Shown piece after piece: positions 34,243 through 47,257 of a DNA stretch of 64,000 bases. Below the pieces are notes generated by a model that made no database searches, was not told the origin of the DNA, and was given only the letters and a program-made list of their open reading frames with translations. The position numbers and the translations under genes were made by a program. The DNA is from Stagonosporopsis chrysanthemi (taxonomy: Eukaryota; Ascomycota; Dothideomycetes; Pleosporales; Didymellaceae): positions 248,001 to 312,000 of the forward strand of contig JAFISE010000010.1 of assembly GCA_022560025.1 (NCBI GenBank), read 5' to 3'. The stretch's first letter is position 1; the number at the start of each line of letters is the position of its first letter.

Positions 34243-35432
34243 GGTTCCACTTCGTATTACTGGTGTGGAAGTAGTGGTGGAAAAGTATGCCGTACAGAGG
34301 GAGAGGATGTGGATTTATTGTGGGTTAGTGGAATGAGAGTGGATATATCGAATGCCAAGAGCAAAAGAAGGTATATAGGCAGAATCCTGCAAAACACAGA
34401 ATGGTAAAGGAGTGAAGGAAGAATCCTGATAACGATCAACGATGATGGAAATTGACAGTACAGACAAAGGAGTGGAATAGGACAGACACGAAGATCACTA
34501 TGTCGAGTGATCATACAGACAACGAAGGTATGGCAGGGGGAAAAGGGCCGAATGCCACAAATTATACAAGTGAGAGGTGTGAGATTAGTTTCCCAAGCGA
34601 CTTGTTGAACAGAGGCCGCGGCCGCGTGGCTCTGGAACATCCCTTGCTCGCTTCAGTCATACGTGTTGGACATTCCTTCACATCTGTACAGTGAAGCGAA
34701 TGGATGCGGGCCGGTATTGCCGGAATGTGTACGAACACTACGCCCTTGTTACAATGCAGGACCGGAGCACATTAAAGAGAACCTCTGGCAACGATGCGAA
34801 CAGTGTAAAGACCGATTATGTGATGAGATCTTGAGACGAGGAGAAACTGTTTTACCGCCCGCGAACGTACACGACCGCTGTCGGTGAAATATGACGCGGT
34901 GAGGTTAGACATCTAGCCCTGCTTTCGGGTTGTCGGGCGCATCGCACTTGTGGAACCACACCTTGCATGCAGGGTCGCATTTCATAGTAACCAGGTACCA
35001 GAAACGCACGTACTCGACTGTTCCGCCTTGCTGTAAGTTTAAGTGGACTGGCATGGTAAAACAAGTCGTTTCACCTCCTTGGACGAACATTACTAGGAAC
35101 CTTTATGCAGGTCGTACCATTTGTAGCACAGCGTCGAACGCCATGTCAGGTGAACACGCGATCGCGCGTCGTATTGCGCGTCGCGGTTCAATCAGTGGCC
35201 ACTGTTTGTAAATCAGTGCGTCATACGCTGTTCGTCAGTAAAAATTCGAACTCCGACGTATGGGAGTTCCAGGCGTTGAGTAACAATTTCGTCCACGGCA
35301 TCGGGTTGGTACCCAAACTCCCTGGTCAGTGTCATGCTGCACCGATCGCAACACTTCAATAATTGCTCGTAGGAGAGCATGTGTCTCATTCCAGCGTGGC
35401 CTTTTGCGCCAGCTCCTCATATGCAGCTTTAT
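34243..35432. other. Intergenic, 1.2 kb
   Basis: This contains the promoter of the small hypothetical gene and the 3' flank of the aldehyde dehydrogenase. A NotI-like GC palindrome (GCGGCCGC) lies at about 34617-34624. No gene is supported. Confidence 0.4.
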
Positions 35433-36937
35433 CTATTTTGGGTAGTCCTTGACATGGTAGCTCTTAAGCTTAACGAACTGGTCAAAGCCAAATTTGCTGA
35501 GTGTCTGTCCTTTTCCTGAATCCTTCCAACCGACCCATGCAAGATCCTGAGAGTGTTAGCAAGTGAATGGATGTGGCTGGATCATCGCAAGACTCACAGG
35601 TGCGGGATAGTCGCATCGGTTGACGAAGACAGTTCCAGCCTCCACATCATCGACAAGCTCATGTCCCTTCTCAGTGTCCTTTGTCCAGATGCTTGCCGTT
35701 AACCCAAATTGGCTATCGTTCATAAGCTTGATGGCTTCCGCATCATTCTTTACTTTCATCACCGGGATGATGGGGCCAAAGGTCTCCTCGGTCATGACAG
35801 CCATGTCATGCGTGACACCAGTAAGCAATGTAGGAGCCACAAAGTTGCCGTCCGCGGGCGGGTTTTTGAAGCTTTCATTCTCGGGGGTAGCGTTCTTGGC
35901 GCCTTTCTCCAAGGCGTCCTTTATGTGTGCCTGTACAGTCTCCGCTGATCGCTTTGACACAACAGGTCCGATCTGTGTGTCCTTGTCGAATGGATTACCG
36001 AGCTTGTAGCCCTTTAGGACTTCCTGTACCGCTGCAACAAAATCGTCATGAATTTTTTCATCGACATACACTCTCTCGACGCTGCAGCAGCTTTGACCAG
36101 AATTGAAAATCGATCCATCAACGATCTCTTCTGCGGCCCATTTGATGTCTACATCTGATCGGACGTAGGCAGGGTCTTTGCCCCCGAGCTCGAGTCCAAC
36201 ACGAACAGGGACTCTGTCGTTCGCAGCGCTTTGTACAGCGAGTCCATTAGCGACCGAACCTGTGAAACAAACAAGCTGAATCTGCGGTGATCTCGCAATG
36301 GCCTCAATCTGTGTGATTGATCCACTGTGAAAGATTTGGAGCACTCCTTCGGGTAGTCCAGCATCTGAGAAGACCTTCTGTATTTGCTCTGCGCTTGTCG
36401 GTGTTTGAGGAGACGGCTTTAGGATAACGGAGTTTCCAGATAACAGAGCAGGTACAAGTGAGTTAATAAGAGTTAAGTAGGGATACTTAAGAAGTGTTAG
36501 CCATTGTCGATAAGAGTGTGTACTTCACGTACATTCCAAGGGAAAAGAATCAGCACAGGGCCCAGTGGGACCTTCCTCACATAACGCTTGAAGCCTTTCT
36601 CAGCGTCTCCTGGCGTGTCTTTCAGGGTTTCTTCGCTGATCTTGAGCAGGTACTCGCCACGCATGACGGCTGTGGTAACCTCTTTAGGCGTGTACGCAAT
36701 GGGGCGGCCCATTTGCTCAGTAAGCTCTTTGCCCAAAGCATCCTGACGCTCATTGAGGAGCTTGAGGGCTTTCTTGACAATTTGCTGTCTCTCCTCCAAG
36801 GATGTACGTCGAAAAGATTCGAACGCGCGAGTAGCTATCTCAGGGATAGACTGAATGTCAGCATCCGAGAGGCCATTGCGAGTGAGAATCGGTTGGTTGG
36901 TGATGGGGGAGATGGTTGTGATCTTTTCCACCGACAT
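35433..36937 (-). CDS. NAD(P)-dependent aldehyde dehydrogenase
   Basis: This oxidises an aldehyde to the acid; the specific substrate cannot be told from sequence. There are three exons: 36937-36533, 36485-35598 and 35546-35433. Introns are 47 nt (GTACGT..TTAAG) and 51 nt (GTGAGT..TCAG, branch GCTAAC), both phase 0. The protein is 468 aa, slightly shorter than typical ALDHs. The general base Glu234 lies in Leu-Glu-Leu-Gly-Gly-Lys-Asp and the catalytic Cys268 in Ser-Gly-Gln-Ser-Cys-Cys. Their 34-residue spacing matches the family. The Phe-Thr-Gly-Ser cofactor-binding turn and Thr-Phe-Gly-Pro-Ile motif are present. There is no targeting signal, so it is likely cytosolic. The first intron uses an AAG acceptor, less common than CAG or TAG. 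Confidence 0.92.
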
Positions 36938-39492
36938 GATGTTGTTGGCTTTAATTTTATGCTTCAGTATTTGTAAGGACGTCTGAGCATGAGCTGTTGG
37001 TATGAGTTGATGTAGCTAGCTGGCGTGAAGCTTTCAACGCCCGCACTAACGGCGTGCGGCCGCCGAAGTCGGTGACGTAGATATCCTTTCCTCGATCGGG
37101 CAATATGCGGGGCAATTTCACTCGGTGTTCCTTCCCTCTCAGCCTCAACCTTATCGCCTTCCATCTTGCCTGCAATACTGGATGTCTCTGCAGCCTCTTA
37201 GGCTGGCCTATCTATCAATAAAAATTGAGTAATTCTGTTCTGCAATGCGGCCACTTTTATTCATCTTCGATCTCTCTCTAGCTTTTATTATACGACAAAG
37301 ACTGCGCATCTCCCTCGACTGCTTAACGATGTCGGTCCCCAATGTTTGAACAAAAACCTCATTCACTGTGTCGCCACAAACAGCCGGTCTTGACTATTGA
37401 AGGTGCAGATCGGTATGCCTACCTGCGTCGTCTGTGCTTGGCTTCGGAATATCGGCATTCGCTCTCTTCATACTCCACGCTCCTATCTCTACGTTGCCTG
37501 ACTAGCGAACATGTCGCACGTTCAAGATGGTTACTGCATCGCAGAACCGGTCAAGTAATCACGAGTATGGTCCTGGCCAACCTAATAACACATTGCATCG
37601 TGCGGCGGTGTATAGTAGGCGGATCTTGACATATACTGTTGGCACCAGTCAGGCTCGTTCATGCATTCGATGAGAGCCCAGCTTCCCTCTGGCGTCGGCA
37701 TCTGTTGCACACGTGCAGAGAAAGGTGCGTGTCCACGTGCATTGATGAACATCGCATTCGGATAGGTCTGCCGAAAAACTTCGCTAGTGAGCTTTGGGCG
37801 AGCTGTCACTGACATCGCGTGCGCTTACCGTTGAGAAGCGGAGCGAACCGCTGGGTGCAGCATCGTGCGATGTGTGGCATTCAAGCTCGGCTAAAAAGTT
37901 CCACCTAGGTCTTCAGCGATCCCATCTCACTACACGTAAGGCCAGCAGCATCATGGCCACCAGCGATATGACCTTGTCGATCCATGCGGAGCAGCCTACT
38001 CCGTCCAGGACAAAGCCGCCCGGAGCGATCGACCCTGCAAGTCCACGAGTACAAGCGCGATCTGCTTGACCACGAGCCGCCGAGTACAGACTTTGTGCAA
38101 ATTAAGTCCAGACACCCTCCAGACATTTCTGCGCCTTGAGTGACTTCTATTCGATAACGCTATACCGAGCCTCCTCGATCTATCCCAATCTGGCTCTGAC
38201 ATGACGGCTACTGCGAGCGACATACAGTCTGTCAGAATTGACGGCTGGGCCTGAGGTGCTCATTACCGAGTCTAGGCATCAATAGCGCTATCACATAAAC
38301 TGCATGCAGTTTCGGTACCAGTCTCTTGACATTGGGGTGGCCCTGCGAAGAAGTTTCCAGCCAGTGGTTTCCGAACATGTGGAACCCATACGGAAGGCAA
38401 TGATATGATGTCGCTCTACCGAACAGCATGTCCCCTGCTCGATACGCGTCCAAAGCCGACAAGCGCGGCAGGCCGGTAGCTACGATCTCGCAACATTCAC
38501 CAAAACGCTTGAGCAAGAGCTAGAGTGGCTGGCCTTTTACAACGCAATCCGAGCAACGTTTTTCATCTCTGAGCTCAAGCCTCGGAGCGACAAACAGGAT
38601 GCGAACACAGACCAGCATGATCCGTGCCATGCGGTCCACGACGGCTACGGGACACGTTCAGCGATCAAGGTTTCACCTGTTTTGTGAAATATGAAGCTCG
38701 GGGAACATGAGCAGTTGATGATATTCGCACAAGAGATTGCCGCATCACATCTCGAGGCCGTTGCTCATGATGTCGGGCGGCTCGGGTCCACCAATTAGTT
38801 TCTGCAATTGGACTGCGCTGCCCAGTCTTCCCCGGTGGACACTTCGGAGCGTAAGCGTTCGTCATGGAAGACTCAGCTGTTTCGTGGACTGTGCTCAACG
38901 TAGAACTGATGGTGTGCAGCAGAATCCTGGTCGTTTACAGGGGTACATCTGGACTTACATTAGCGACTTGGGAGACGGGACGGAGGCAGCATCTCGACTT
39001 TCTGGCAGACGCACGTGCAGACCTGCGCCCCCTGCTTACACAAAGCTACTGCAGTGTGTGGTTCAGGCACGGCCCGAGTGTGTGATGCAGCTGGTTCTAG
39101 AGAAGGAATAAGTCTGCATATCCTTGATCAGTACTGGGCAGGTAATTCTCCAAGCACCAAGAAAGTCATAACGCCAGGTGACTTAAGACCCGGTCGCGAA
39201 GGCAAAGAGCTACCCGACATCTATAGAGGTACACCGCAATACCGTGCGAACGGGAACGATCGACCTGCATACGTCTTTGCCATGCTTTGACGGCAAAAGT
39301 TCTCACTTTGTGCCGCGGGAATTGGAAGATCCAACAGCGCCTCACGGTCTTATCGCCACATAGCCCCCTTCGATAAACCACAGCCTTGGACTTCGACATC
39401 TTCGGCGCTTACACCTTGTCAGTCGAGCGTTGAGTTGCTGTCCTCGGAGCCAGATTCTGTGGTGCGATCATTTCACGGGCGCTAGGAACAAT
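36938..39492. other. Gene-poor stretch, 2.6 kb
   Basis: The right end (about 39300-39492) serves as the xlnR promoter region. I see no intact gene. Between about 37580 and 39290 several interrupted, protein-like reading segments occur, listed separately as a possible relic. A minus-strand ATG frame at 37582-37815 (77 aa) is the best small-ORF candidate but is not recognised. Confidence 0.4.
38290..39290 (+). pseudogene. Possible decayed gene, unrecognised
   Basis: In one plus-strand reading, segments at about 38293-38689, 38690-38804 and 39015-39287 look protein-like but are broken by stops near 38410, 38689 and 38804, and by shifts. Charged helical stretches such as Thr-Leu-Glu-Gln-Glu-Leu-Glu-Trp-Leu and Gln-Glu-Ile-Ala-Ala-Ser-His-Leu-Glu can be read. 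I cannot assign a family, and chance readings in roughly 50% GC DNA cannot be excluded. Confidence 0.2.
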
Positions 39493-42485
39493 ATGTCCAC
39501 CAGTCTCCATCAATACCCGCCGGGCTTCAGCCTTCTCCACACACCGAACGCTGTCAGTCCGCAAGAACACCACAATCTACTCGCACAGCACACTGGGCCT
39601 TCGCAAACAGATTCGTTGCATTATGGAACACTGCGATTCCATCAGCGTTCGGATGTTACTTTGAATGGCAATGTTGTGGGTAAGCCTTCTCGCTTGCCTT
39701 ACGCCAACGGACCGTTAGCTGCAGCTCCCCGCATCCACCGAGGTACGATGCTCCACGAACGATCAGGCCGGGCGTCAGGACCTGTGCGACGACGGATCAG
39801 CAGAGCATGCGATCAATGCAATCAATTGAGAACGAAATGCGATGGGCAGAAACGTATTTTGCACCCTAATCGCTCTTGACAAACCTGAGCTAACTTTGAC
39901 AGCTTGCTCCCACTGTATAGGTAACAACAACGGCTGCAGAACTCGGCTCGAGTGTTGAGTACAGACAAACAGTGTAGCTAACAATCGTTCAGAGTTTGGA
40001 TTGACCTGTGCGTATCTGCGTGAACGCAAGAAACGTGGGAAAGCCTCACGCAAGGAGATTGCCCAGCAACAGGCTGCCGCAGCGGCATCGTCCGCTAAGC
40101 CAACACGAACAAGTGAAGAGCCAACCATTGCAACGCCGCAATCACAGGGGACTACTTCTGAACAAGCGTACAACACAAGCCCTTCCCCATCTAGCAACCA
40201 GTCAACCTTTGCAGCGCCGCTCGTACCCAGTCGCTCCAACAGTCTGGCAACGACAGGTTCGAGGAAACCAACGCAACTCTACTCAGGCCGCACTATGAGT
40301 CTTAGTGCCATTGACTCGGTCACGGGAGAAGGTATGCAACGTGTCGCTGATCAAACGCAACCTCCGCAGCCGTCTCGTATCCAAACACATGGGCTACCGC
40401 AGCACGGATTCGCCGCTGCCCACAACTTTCAACAAAACCTTGCGTATCAGTCACCTCATGGCGTTATGCAGCAGGGCATGCATCCGCCGGTTATTTCTAA
40501 CGATGCCTCTATAGAATTCGCAGGTCATCCTCGCATGGCGTATATGGCGCAATCTCTTCCTGAGGATGTACCACATCTGGACTTCGCTACCCACTCGCCC
40601 CTGTCCGGATCTCCAACTTGGATGCTGCCTTCACCGTCTACTACACTCTACTCTGGCGGCACCCGTTCTAGATCGAGCCAGCTCCTTCGCTACCCTGTTC
40701 TTGAGCCCGTAGTTCCGTACCTCGCAAACATCATGCCTCTGTCATTGGCATGCGACCTCCTCGAGCTTTACTTCGAAAGTTCGTCATCGTTGTACATGCA
40801 GCCGACCTCTCCTTATGTTCTTGGCCATGTTTTTCGGAAGAACTCGTTCCTCAGAAGAGACAATCCACGTGACTGCAGCCCGGCCTTGTTAGCGAGCATG
40901 CTTTGGATTGGATGCCTGACCAGCGAATCGTCATACTTAGCATCCACTCCAATGGCTAGGACACAGATGTCAGAGAAGTTAGTCAACCTTACCATTAGCC
41001 TACTCAAGCCACTCGTACATCAAACTCCGGTGGCATCTAATCATGATCCCAACATATACAACCATGCTGGCATGGACCATGGCGTCACCATGGGTGGTTT
41101 TGGGATGCCAACACAGATCTCTGAGGAGAGTATTGGCCTTGAGATGCACTTCGGAAATCTGGACGATGTAGCAACATATGTCAATCTTGGAGTGGTGACG
41201 TCCGCTAGTGAATACAAAGCGGCTTCGTTGCGATGGTGGAACGCTGCTTGGTCCCTGGCCAGAGAAATGCGACTTAGTAAAGAGATAGTGTCGCCGCCGC
41301 CTGACCTGTACGACGAAGATACTACTGTCAATATCGAAAGCCGCAATGCTTGTACAGATATATCAGAGGAGCAACGCGAAGAGCGTAGACGTATGTGGTG
41401 GCTTCTTTACACAATGGACCGGTATGTTCATGCCTTTCGACAAGTATTCAAAGTACTGACCCTCAAAAAGACACCTCGCCTTGTGCTACAACCGGCCTCT
41501 CTCTTTCACAGATGTAGAGTGCTCTGGTCTTCTGCAACCATTTGACGATCATGTATGGCAATCTGGCGAATTCTTCGAGGACTCCGCTCAATCAGTACCA
41601 GATCCCACATTTCGCCGAAGAGGTACTGCCTTCAAATGCACCGGTCACACCTCCATATTCGAATTTTTCCTACCATTGATGACGATACTCGGTGAGATTC
41701 TGGACCTCACGCATGCCAAGAATCACCCAAGGTTTGGCGCGAAGACAGACTGGGACGAGTATGAAACGGAAATCAGTCAGCGACTGGATGCTTACGGTCG
41801 ATCGCTACAAGAGATGCAACAGCGGGCCGTTCTTGAAGCGAACACAATTGACCCCGCCCCATCAGGCACGTCATCAAGTACCTCCAAGTCGGTGGCACAA
41901 GAGTCAATAATGCATGCTCGAATTGTAGTGACATATGGCACCTATCTTATGCATACACTTCATGTCCTGTTAAACGGGAAGTGGGACCCAATCTCGCTCT
42001 TGGACGACAACGACCTTTGGATATCGTCGCAAAGCTTCGTCACTGCCACTGGACACGCGGTCTCTGCAGCTGAAGCTCTAAATGAGATTCTTGAACTTGA
42101 CCCAGACCTAAGCTTCATGCCCTTCTTCTTTGGAATATATCTCTTACAGGGGAGCTTCCTGCTGCTTTTGATTGCGGATAAGCTACAGGGAGAAGCAAGC
42201 CCAAATATAGTGCGGGCATGCGAAGTGATTGTGCGCGCGCATGAAGCCTGCATTGTCACCCTGAACACGGAATACCAGGTATGTACTGCTGCTAAGCCTA
42301 TGGTTCCCACCAACCACAAGTGGCGTTATCGAGGCTAATACGGATGCCCGCAGAGAAATTTCCGCAACATCATGCTCTCGGCCCTGCAGCAGATGCGAGG
42401 AAGAGGCATGCAGGCTTCCGTAGAACGCCGCCGGGAGATGTTGAGCTTGTATCGTTGGGGTGATGGAACCGGGCTTGCTCTCTAA
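39493..42485 (+). CDS. xlnR: Xylanolytic transcriptional activator XlnR (Xyr1), Zn2Cys6 family
   Basis: This is a master activator of xylanase, cellulase and pentose-use genes, acting in the nucleus on GGCTAA-type sites. There are five exons: 39493-39853, 39903-39920, 39993-41421, 41471-42278 and 42354-42485. The introns of 49, 72, 49 and 75 nt all keep phase. The protein is 915 aa, as expected. The Zn2Cys6 cluster is Cys106, 109, 116, 122, 125 and 132, preceded by Arg-Arg-Arg-Ile-Ser-Arg-Ala. Exon 2 is only 18 nt and encodes the middle of the cluster (Pro-Cys-Ser-His-Cys-Ile). A basic stretch and an Ala/Gln-rich linker follow. The fungal-specific middle homology domain spans about 370-750 ([11 protein letters not shown]). 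The C-terminal end (Ser-Leu-Tyr-Arg-Trp-Gly-Asp-Gly) is typical of XlnR. The start ATG is the first in frame after the promoter. Confidence 0.95.
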
Positions 42486-45075
42486 GATGTCCGTATACGC
42501 GCAATGCTCAAACAATGTCCTTCTTAACTACGCCTCTAGCCTGAGTCGGAAGTGCGTGTACACCTCCGCCTTTGCTCTCCATATGACAGCATCCAGCATG
42601 ACAGCATTGGCCCATACCACTGGGCTCAATGAGAAGATTGCGATACACGCAATGAGCAGGGTTGCCACATTTGGCTACTGATCAGCTCGGTCTCGGATCC
42701 ACGGCGTGAACCTAGTTTTCTGAGCTCAAACGTCTTTGTGGTCGATCCCTAGGCTGTCACACTCATAGACGCAGAGCAAGGTTCGCAATCTTGTCGTGTC
42801 TGCAGGTCAGAACGTTCTTCTTTATCCGGTGGTACGTCACGATCCGACCCGAGTATCTGACCCTTGCCTGGTGCTCAGTGCCGCCCATCCATGCACCAGG
42901 CGATTTTTGTGAGCCGCTGAGCTGGGAGCCGCTTCGGGTTGTGCGGCAACATCCTCCGGCAGCGTCTTCGTACCGCATTCGGTTGCTTGAGGTTAGGCAT
43001 AGGCCCGATACAAAACGCTGAGTCTAGGCTTTCAGCTGGAATAGCTAAGGTAACATTAATAATTACAGGAGCGCGTTATCGGATTTTAGGCAAGACTTGG
43101 ATGTTCAGCGCCTCTTCCCTAATCCTACGTCACTGTCATAAGACATTACAACCCCGAGGGCTCTCCAACACTTTGCGCCATGCTGCTTCATCTGGGACTT
43201 GTCTCGAAGTCTCCGTTAGTCTCACATCACTGCATGACAGGCGAGTGTTCGTCACTGCTATTTGGGCTAGTGGTTTTTGATAGCCAATCATCATACCGGG
43301 GTCATGCTGGTTCTAGTTACGCATCCCGTGGCTTCCACAGTTTTCAGAGATTCATCTCGTAGTTGAACTCCTGTGCAGATCTGCTGACTTCCCCCGGCGC
43401 AAACGCATACTTGTTGGTGGAACCTGATCGCCCACAGTGAACAAGAACCTGTACACGGTTTCATGCATATCGATCTGACTTGCAATGACCTGATCCGTAG
43501 TGAGAAAGTGCGGCTTTGTACGGACGAAGTTGTGCCAGTGTTATCGAGTCCTGGATCATTGTTGGATTTCCCATTGCGCTATCCTTATTGCTATGTTGAG
43601 GGTGGCCAACAAACAGTGTGGGCGCTTCCCGGGGCAAACTTACAGCGGTCAACCACTTAGTAGCAATCGCATGTTCTAACAGGGTGACCGTAGACTCCAT
43701 GTCGGGAAGGTCATCACGAGATGACGCGAAGTCGGCAGCGGATGCAGCAGCTATGTCTTTATCAAGGTGAGTCTGCACTGTCGCAATCCAGGCGCTTGCT
43801 AGATCGTGGGGTCGTAGTGCAACAGCGGCTCTTACGAAGCTACCCAATCTTGTCGGCGCCACACAGAACCAGGTCAAGCGACCGACACAGATTGAGGTCT
43901 TGGAGCAAGCTCTAGAGAACACAAAATGCTCTTGTGAAGGGGAGTTTATGAAGCGACCACGTGTGAAATTGTACGTGCATCGACCACTAGCCGGCCACCC
44001 TCATACTGCGTGTAGTTGATCACTGATCAAAAAGGACACTAAGGATTTAGGAGTACCATATCTGCTGGTCTGTATGGAAAGTTTCCTGGCACCCTGTCTC
44101 TTCCAAATCTGGATAATGGACAATGACAAGGGGATTGAATTGGGGACGACCAGGAGACACCGGGAAGCCCTGCCGGCCATTTTGGGTCAGCGCAACAGAG
44201 TTCATTAACCGGTGGACCTGGACCTAGTCGACCAGCCAAGAACTATATTATGATCGATTATAATCTCTCATTTCCCATCGATTTCAGATTTGTTGACGTA
44301 TAGAAACCTTCTTGGGTCTACTGAGCCGCCTGCCTTTGGTCCGAGCCTGGGCGCGCGTGCAAAAGAAGGATGCACATTTTCCCGCGGCTCCACTGATGTC
44401 GCACCACCACAATTCCTTCAGAGGCACTGGAAGTTCGGTTGTTGTCTTCTCCGCCGGATCAGTTGAGACTGCGTGACTGTATGCTTGCTATAGCGTACAT
44501 ATCAGGTAATGAACAATCAGGTGGTACCAGCGTAAGAAAGTGCCCGGCTTCGAGGTTTCTACAAGCAGCTAGTCTGTCACGCAAACTTTATTCGACGCTA
44601 CTCTCACTTCCCCTTTCTCTTACCATAAGTTGTGTTTGACGAACTGTGATCATGAGTATCTAAGTCGTTCTTGGTGACGAGCTTGGTTCAGTTTGAGGGC
44701 CACGGTCTTTGGCATGAATACGGAAAGTTGACGTTTCGGAATTCGTCATGAACCGCCGCAGCTTGAGTGACTACTGTAGTGTTTTCCAATCTGCACTCTT
44801 CTGAAGCTTTGTGGTCAAATATAGATCGGTCATTCTGCGCTTGAACGTGGGCACAGATACTTGACTTGTAGCGCTACTGGCTAAACCACTACTTGTCTCT
44901 ATGTACAAATCGACGTTGGCACGACTTTCGGGAAAGCAGGTGCGTGTGTTGTGATGATGGTCGTAGAATACAGACAACGAAGGACGTGTCACAGACGCGT
45001 CGACCGAGCTTTTCCCGAACCCTTGGCCAAGTCGAATTCTAACACCACTGATCGGACTCTTCAACTGCTACCGTC
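42486..45075. other. Gene-poor stretch, 2.6 kb
   Basis: This lies between xlnR and the next regulator gene. No intact gene is seen. A minus-strand frame at 43461-43922 reads protein-like (Ala-rich helices) but starts with GTG and has no recognised domain. The right end holds the promoter of the Zn2Cys6 gene. Confidence 0.4.
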
Positions 45076-47224
45076 ATGCCAAAATCGGTGCGCAACCGGC
45101 GATGTACGTCAAGCAGTCATCCCAACGATCCAACTCCTATTCAAATAAGGCCTACTAAGTCTGTCGCGTAAGCAACGAGAGTAAATTCTGCTAGGTGGCG
45201 GCTGACCCTTATCCGCAAGCTGCCAACGATGCCATGCACGCAAGGTGAAGTGCACAGGGGGTCAACCTTGCTCAAACTGTTGTGATGCGAATGTTCCGGA
45301 CACCTGTGCTTATCCCGTTCGTGATCGACAGGTCAAGTACAGTCAACAGTAGGCAAAATAGTCTACTTCACCCAAATGTAGTATTGACTCATCTAGATTT
45401 GTCGAGGATCTTTTGCGGGAAAATGAGCGATTGCGCACCACAGATCCAACTGTACCATCTGATGCAACTAGTATGCGTCAGATCAATGGAGCAGACCACC
45501 AGGAAACCATACAGAATCCTCTTGTTGAAGACCGGGCTCAAGGATGGTTCTTTCCAATGTCATCCCTTGACATGCCTATACACATTAGCGAAGCCGCTGA
45601 TGCAGCCTTTGCAACACGATTTCGTGAAACTTTAACTCCACTTAGCGTACACATCCCACGAACGAGCTATGTGCGGGACGAATCTCTAGTGGTTCTTTCC
45701 GAGTCTCGACTTGAATGGCCAACTCCAGCAAGAGCACGCTTTCTCCTCAAAGTCGCCCTTCGCACTGTCTGCCAGTACTACCACATCGTGCTCAAGTCTT
45801 CTATCACGGAAGCATTGGAGAAAGCAATCAGCAACATAGACGATGTCGACAGGCTGATCAAATGCAAGCTTCTGGCTTTGTTTGCTCTTGGTGAAGTGTA
45901 TTCTAGCCGTATCGCTGCCCAAGAAGCAAATTTTCCTGGATTGGCGTACTTTGCGCAAGCCAGGAGAATGGTCAGTATCCCTGCGGAAAGGCCGACTATG
46001 CATACAGTCGAGATTGCGTTACTCCTTGTGCTCTACTCGTACAATTTGAACCGGAGGCATACAGCATATCTACTGGCGAGTTCCGCTGTAAGACTGGGCA
46101 TTGTTATGGGTCTTAACATGAACGTACCCGATGGCTTGTACTCAAATCGCGTGGCAAGAGAGCATCGCAAGAGACTATGGTGGACGACCTACGTGCTAGA
46201 TCGGACGTGTTGCTCCAAGCTTGGCCATCCTGCAAGCATAGCCGACGAGGACATCATGGTTGATCTTCCAAGTAACGACAACCTGGAAGACTTGACGGAC
46301 TTCGAGGATGTTGACTACACGCGAAAGAGCATCGAGTTGGCTGGTCTGTCACAGCAAACGCGTCAACAGCTTTACTCTCGACGAAAGCATCACGTTCCTT
46401 TCTCTCAAAGAGTGCAGACGACTTTAAAAAATATCACCAAATGGATGGAGACGCTCCCGCCTCGCCTGCAATTGGACAACGACAAGGGTTGCTCGCAGCC
46501 GAACAGCATCGTCTACCTTCACATGAGGTTCAATCAGGTGCGCCACATAACATCTCGATGGCCCTTGTACTAACTACGACAGTGCTGTATCATAGCAACA
46601 CGGCCTATTCTACTGCATCTACTACGCGTTCATTGCAAATCCTGGGCCGATACATCAATAAACCCCAAGACTGGCGTACCAGAAAGTGCTCTGACGCTCG
46701 CGGAGACATGCATTCAATGTTCTCGGCATTCGTTCCACCTCCTGAGTGAAGCATGGATACACGGGTCATTCGCTATCTTTGACTACTTTTACACACAGTA
46801 CTTGTTCTCCGCTGCTACAATACTGGCTTTGTCAAGCCTCATTGGCTCCACGCAGAGCCAAAGCGATGGAGACAGCTTCACCACCGCTGCAGACATCATT
46901 CGGCAGCTAAGCCAAAGTGGCAATTATGCGGCACGAGAATTCCGCGAACATCTTGACGCAATGGAAGAGAGTATTCAACGAGTGCGCAATAATAGTACAA
47001 ATCATCATTTCGCACAGGGATTGCCAATTACTAGCAACGAGGCAACCTTGCCATTCGCTACGCAGATGATGACTGCAGGCATGGCACTTGCTGAACCTTC
47101 ACTTCAAGAGTTTTTGGCAGAAACTGATTTCGCGATAAGTGAAATTGACAATCCGAGCTTCGACCCATTACAGACGCCTTACTGGCCGGGTATCTGGGGC
47201 GGCGACGAGTGGGCGAATGGTTGA
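45076..47224 (+). CDS. Zn2Cys6 transcription factor with fungal-specific domain
   Basis: This is a DNA-binding regulator in the nucleus with unknown targets. There are four exons: 45076-45167, 45220-45336, 45397-46537 and 46583-47224. The introns of 52, 60, 45 nt keep phase and give 663 aa. The first intron ends in an AAG acceptor 15 nt after a CTGAC branch site. The zinc cluster has normal spacing C-x2-C-x6-C-x5-C-x2-C-x8-C (Cys32, 35, 42, 48, 51, 60), with the basic run His-Ala-Arg-Lys-Val-Lys. A short leucine-rich coiled coil follows (Asp-Leu-Leu-Arg-Glu-Asn-Glu-Arg-Leu). The fungal_trans domain is at about 150-400, with Arg-Lys-Arg-Leu-Trp-Trp-Thr-Thr-Tyr-Val-Leu-Asp-Arg. It converges with the MFS gene, leaving 33 bp between stop codons. 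Such regulator-transporter pairs are often co-functional. Confidence 0.85.
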
Positions 47225-47257
47225 TGTACGGAATTTCTACCTTGTTTCACTTGGGAC

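Noticed and set aside
43461..43922. 153-codon minus-strand frame with Ala-rich helices
   Set aside because: Begins with GTG, no splice partner found, no domain; kept only as a remark in the intergenic entry.
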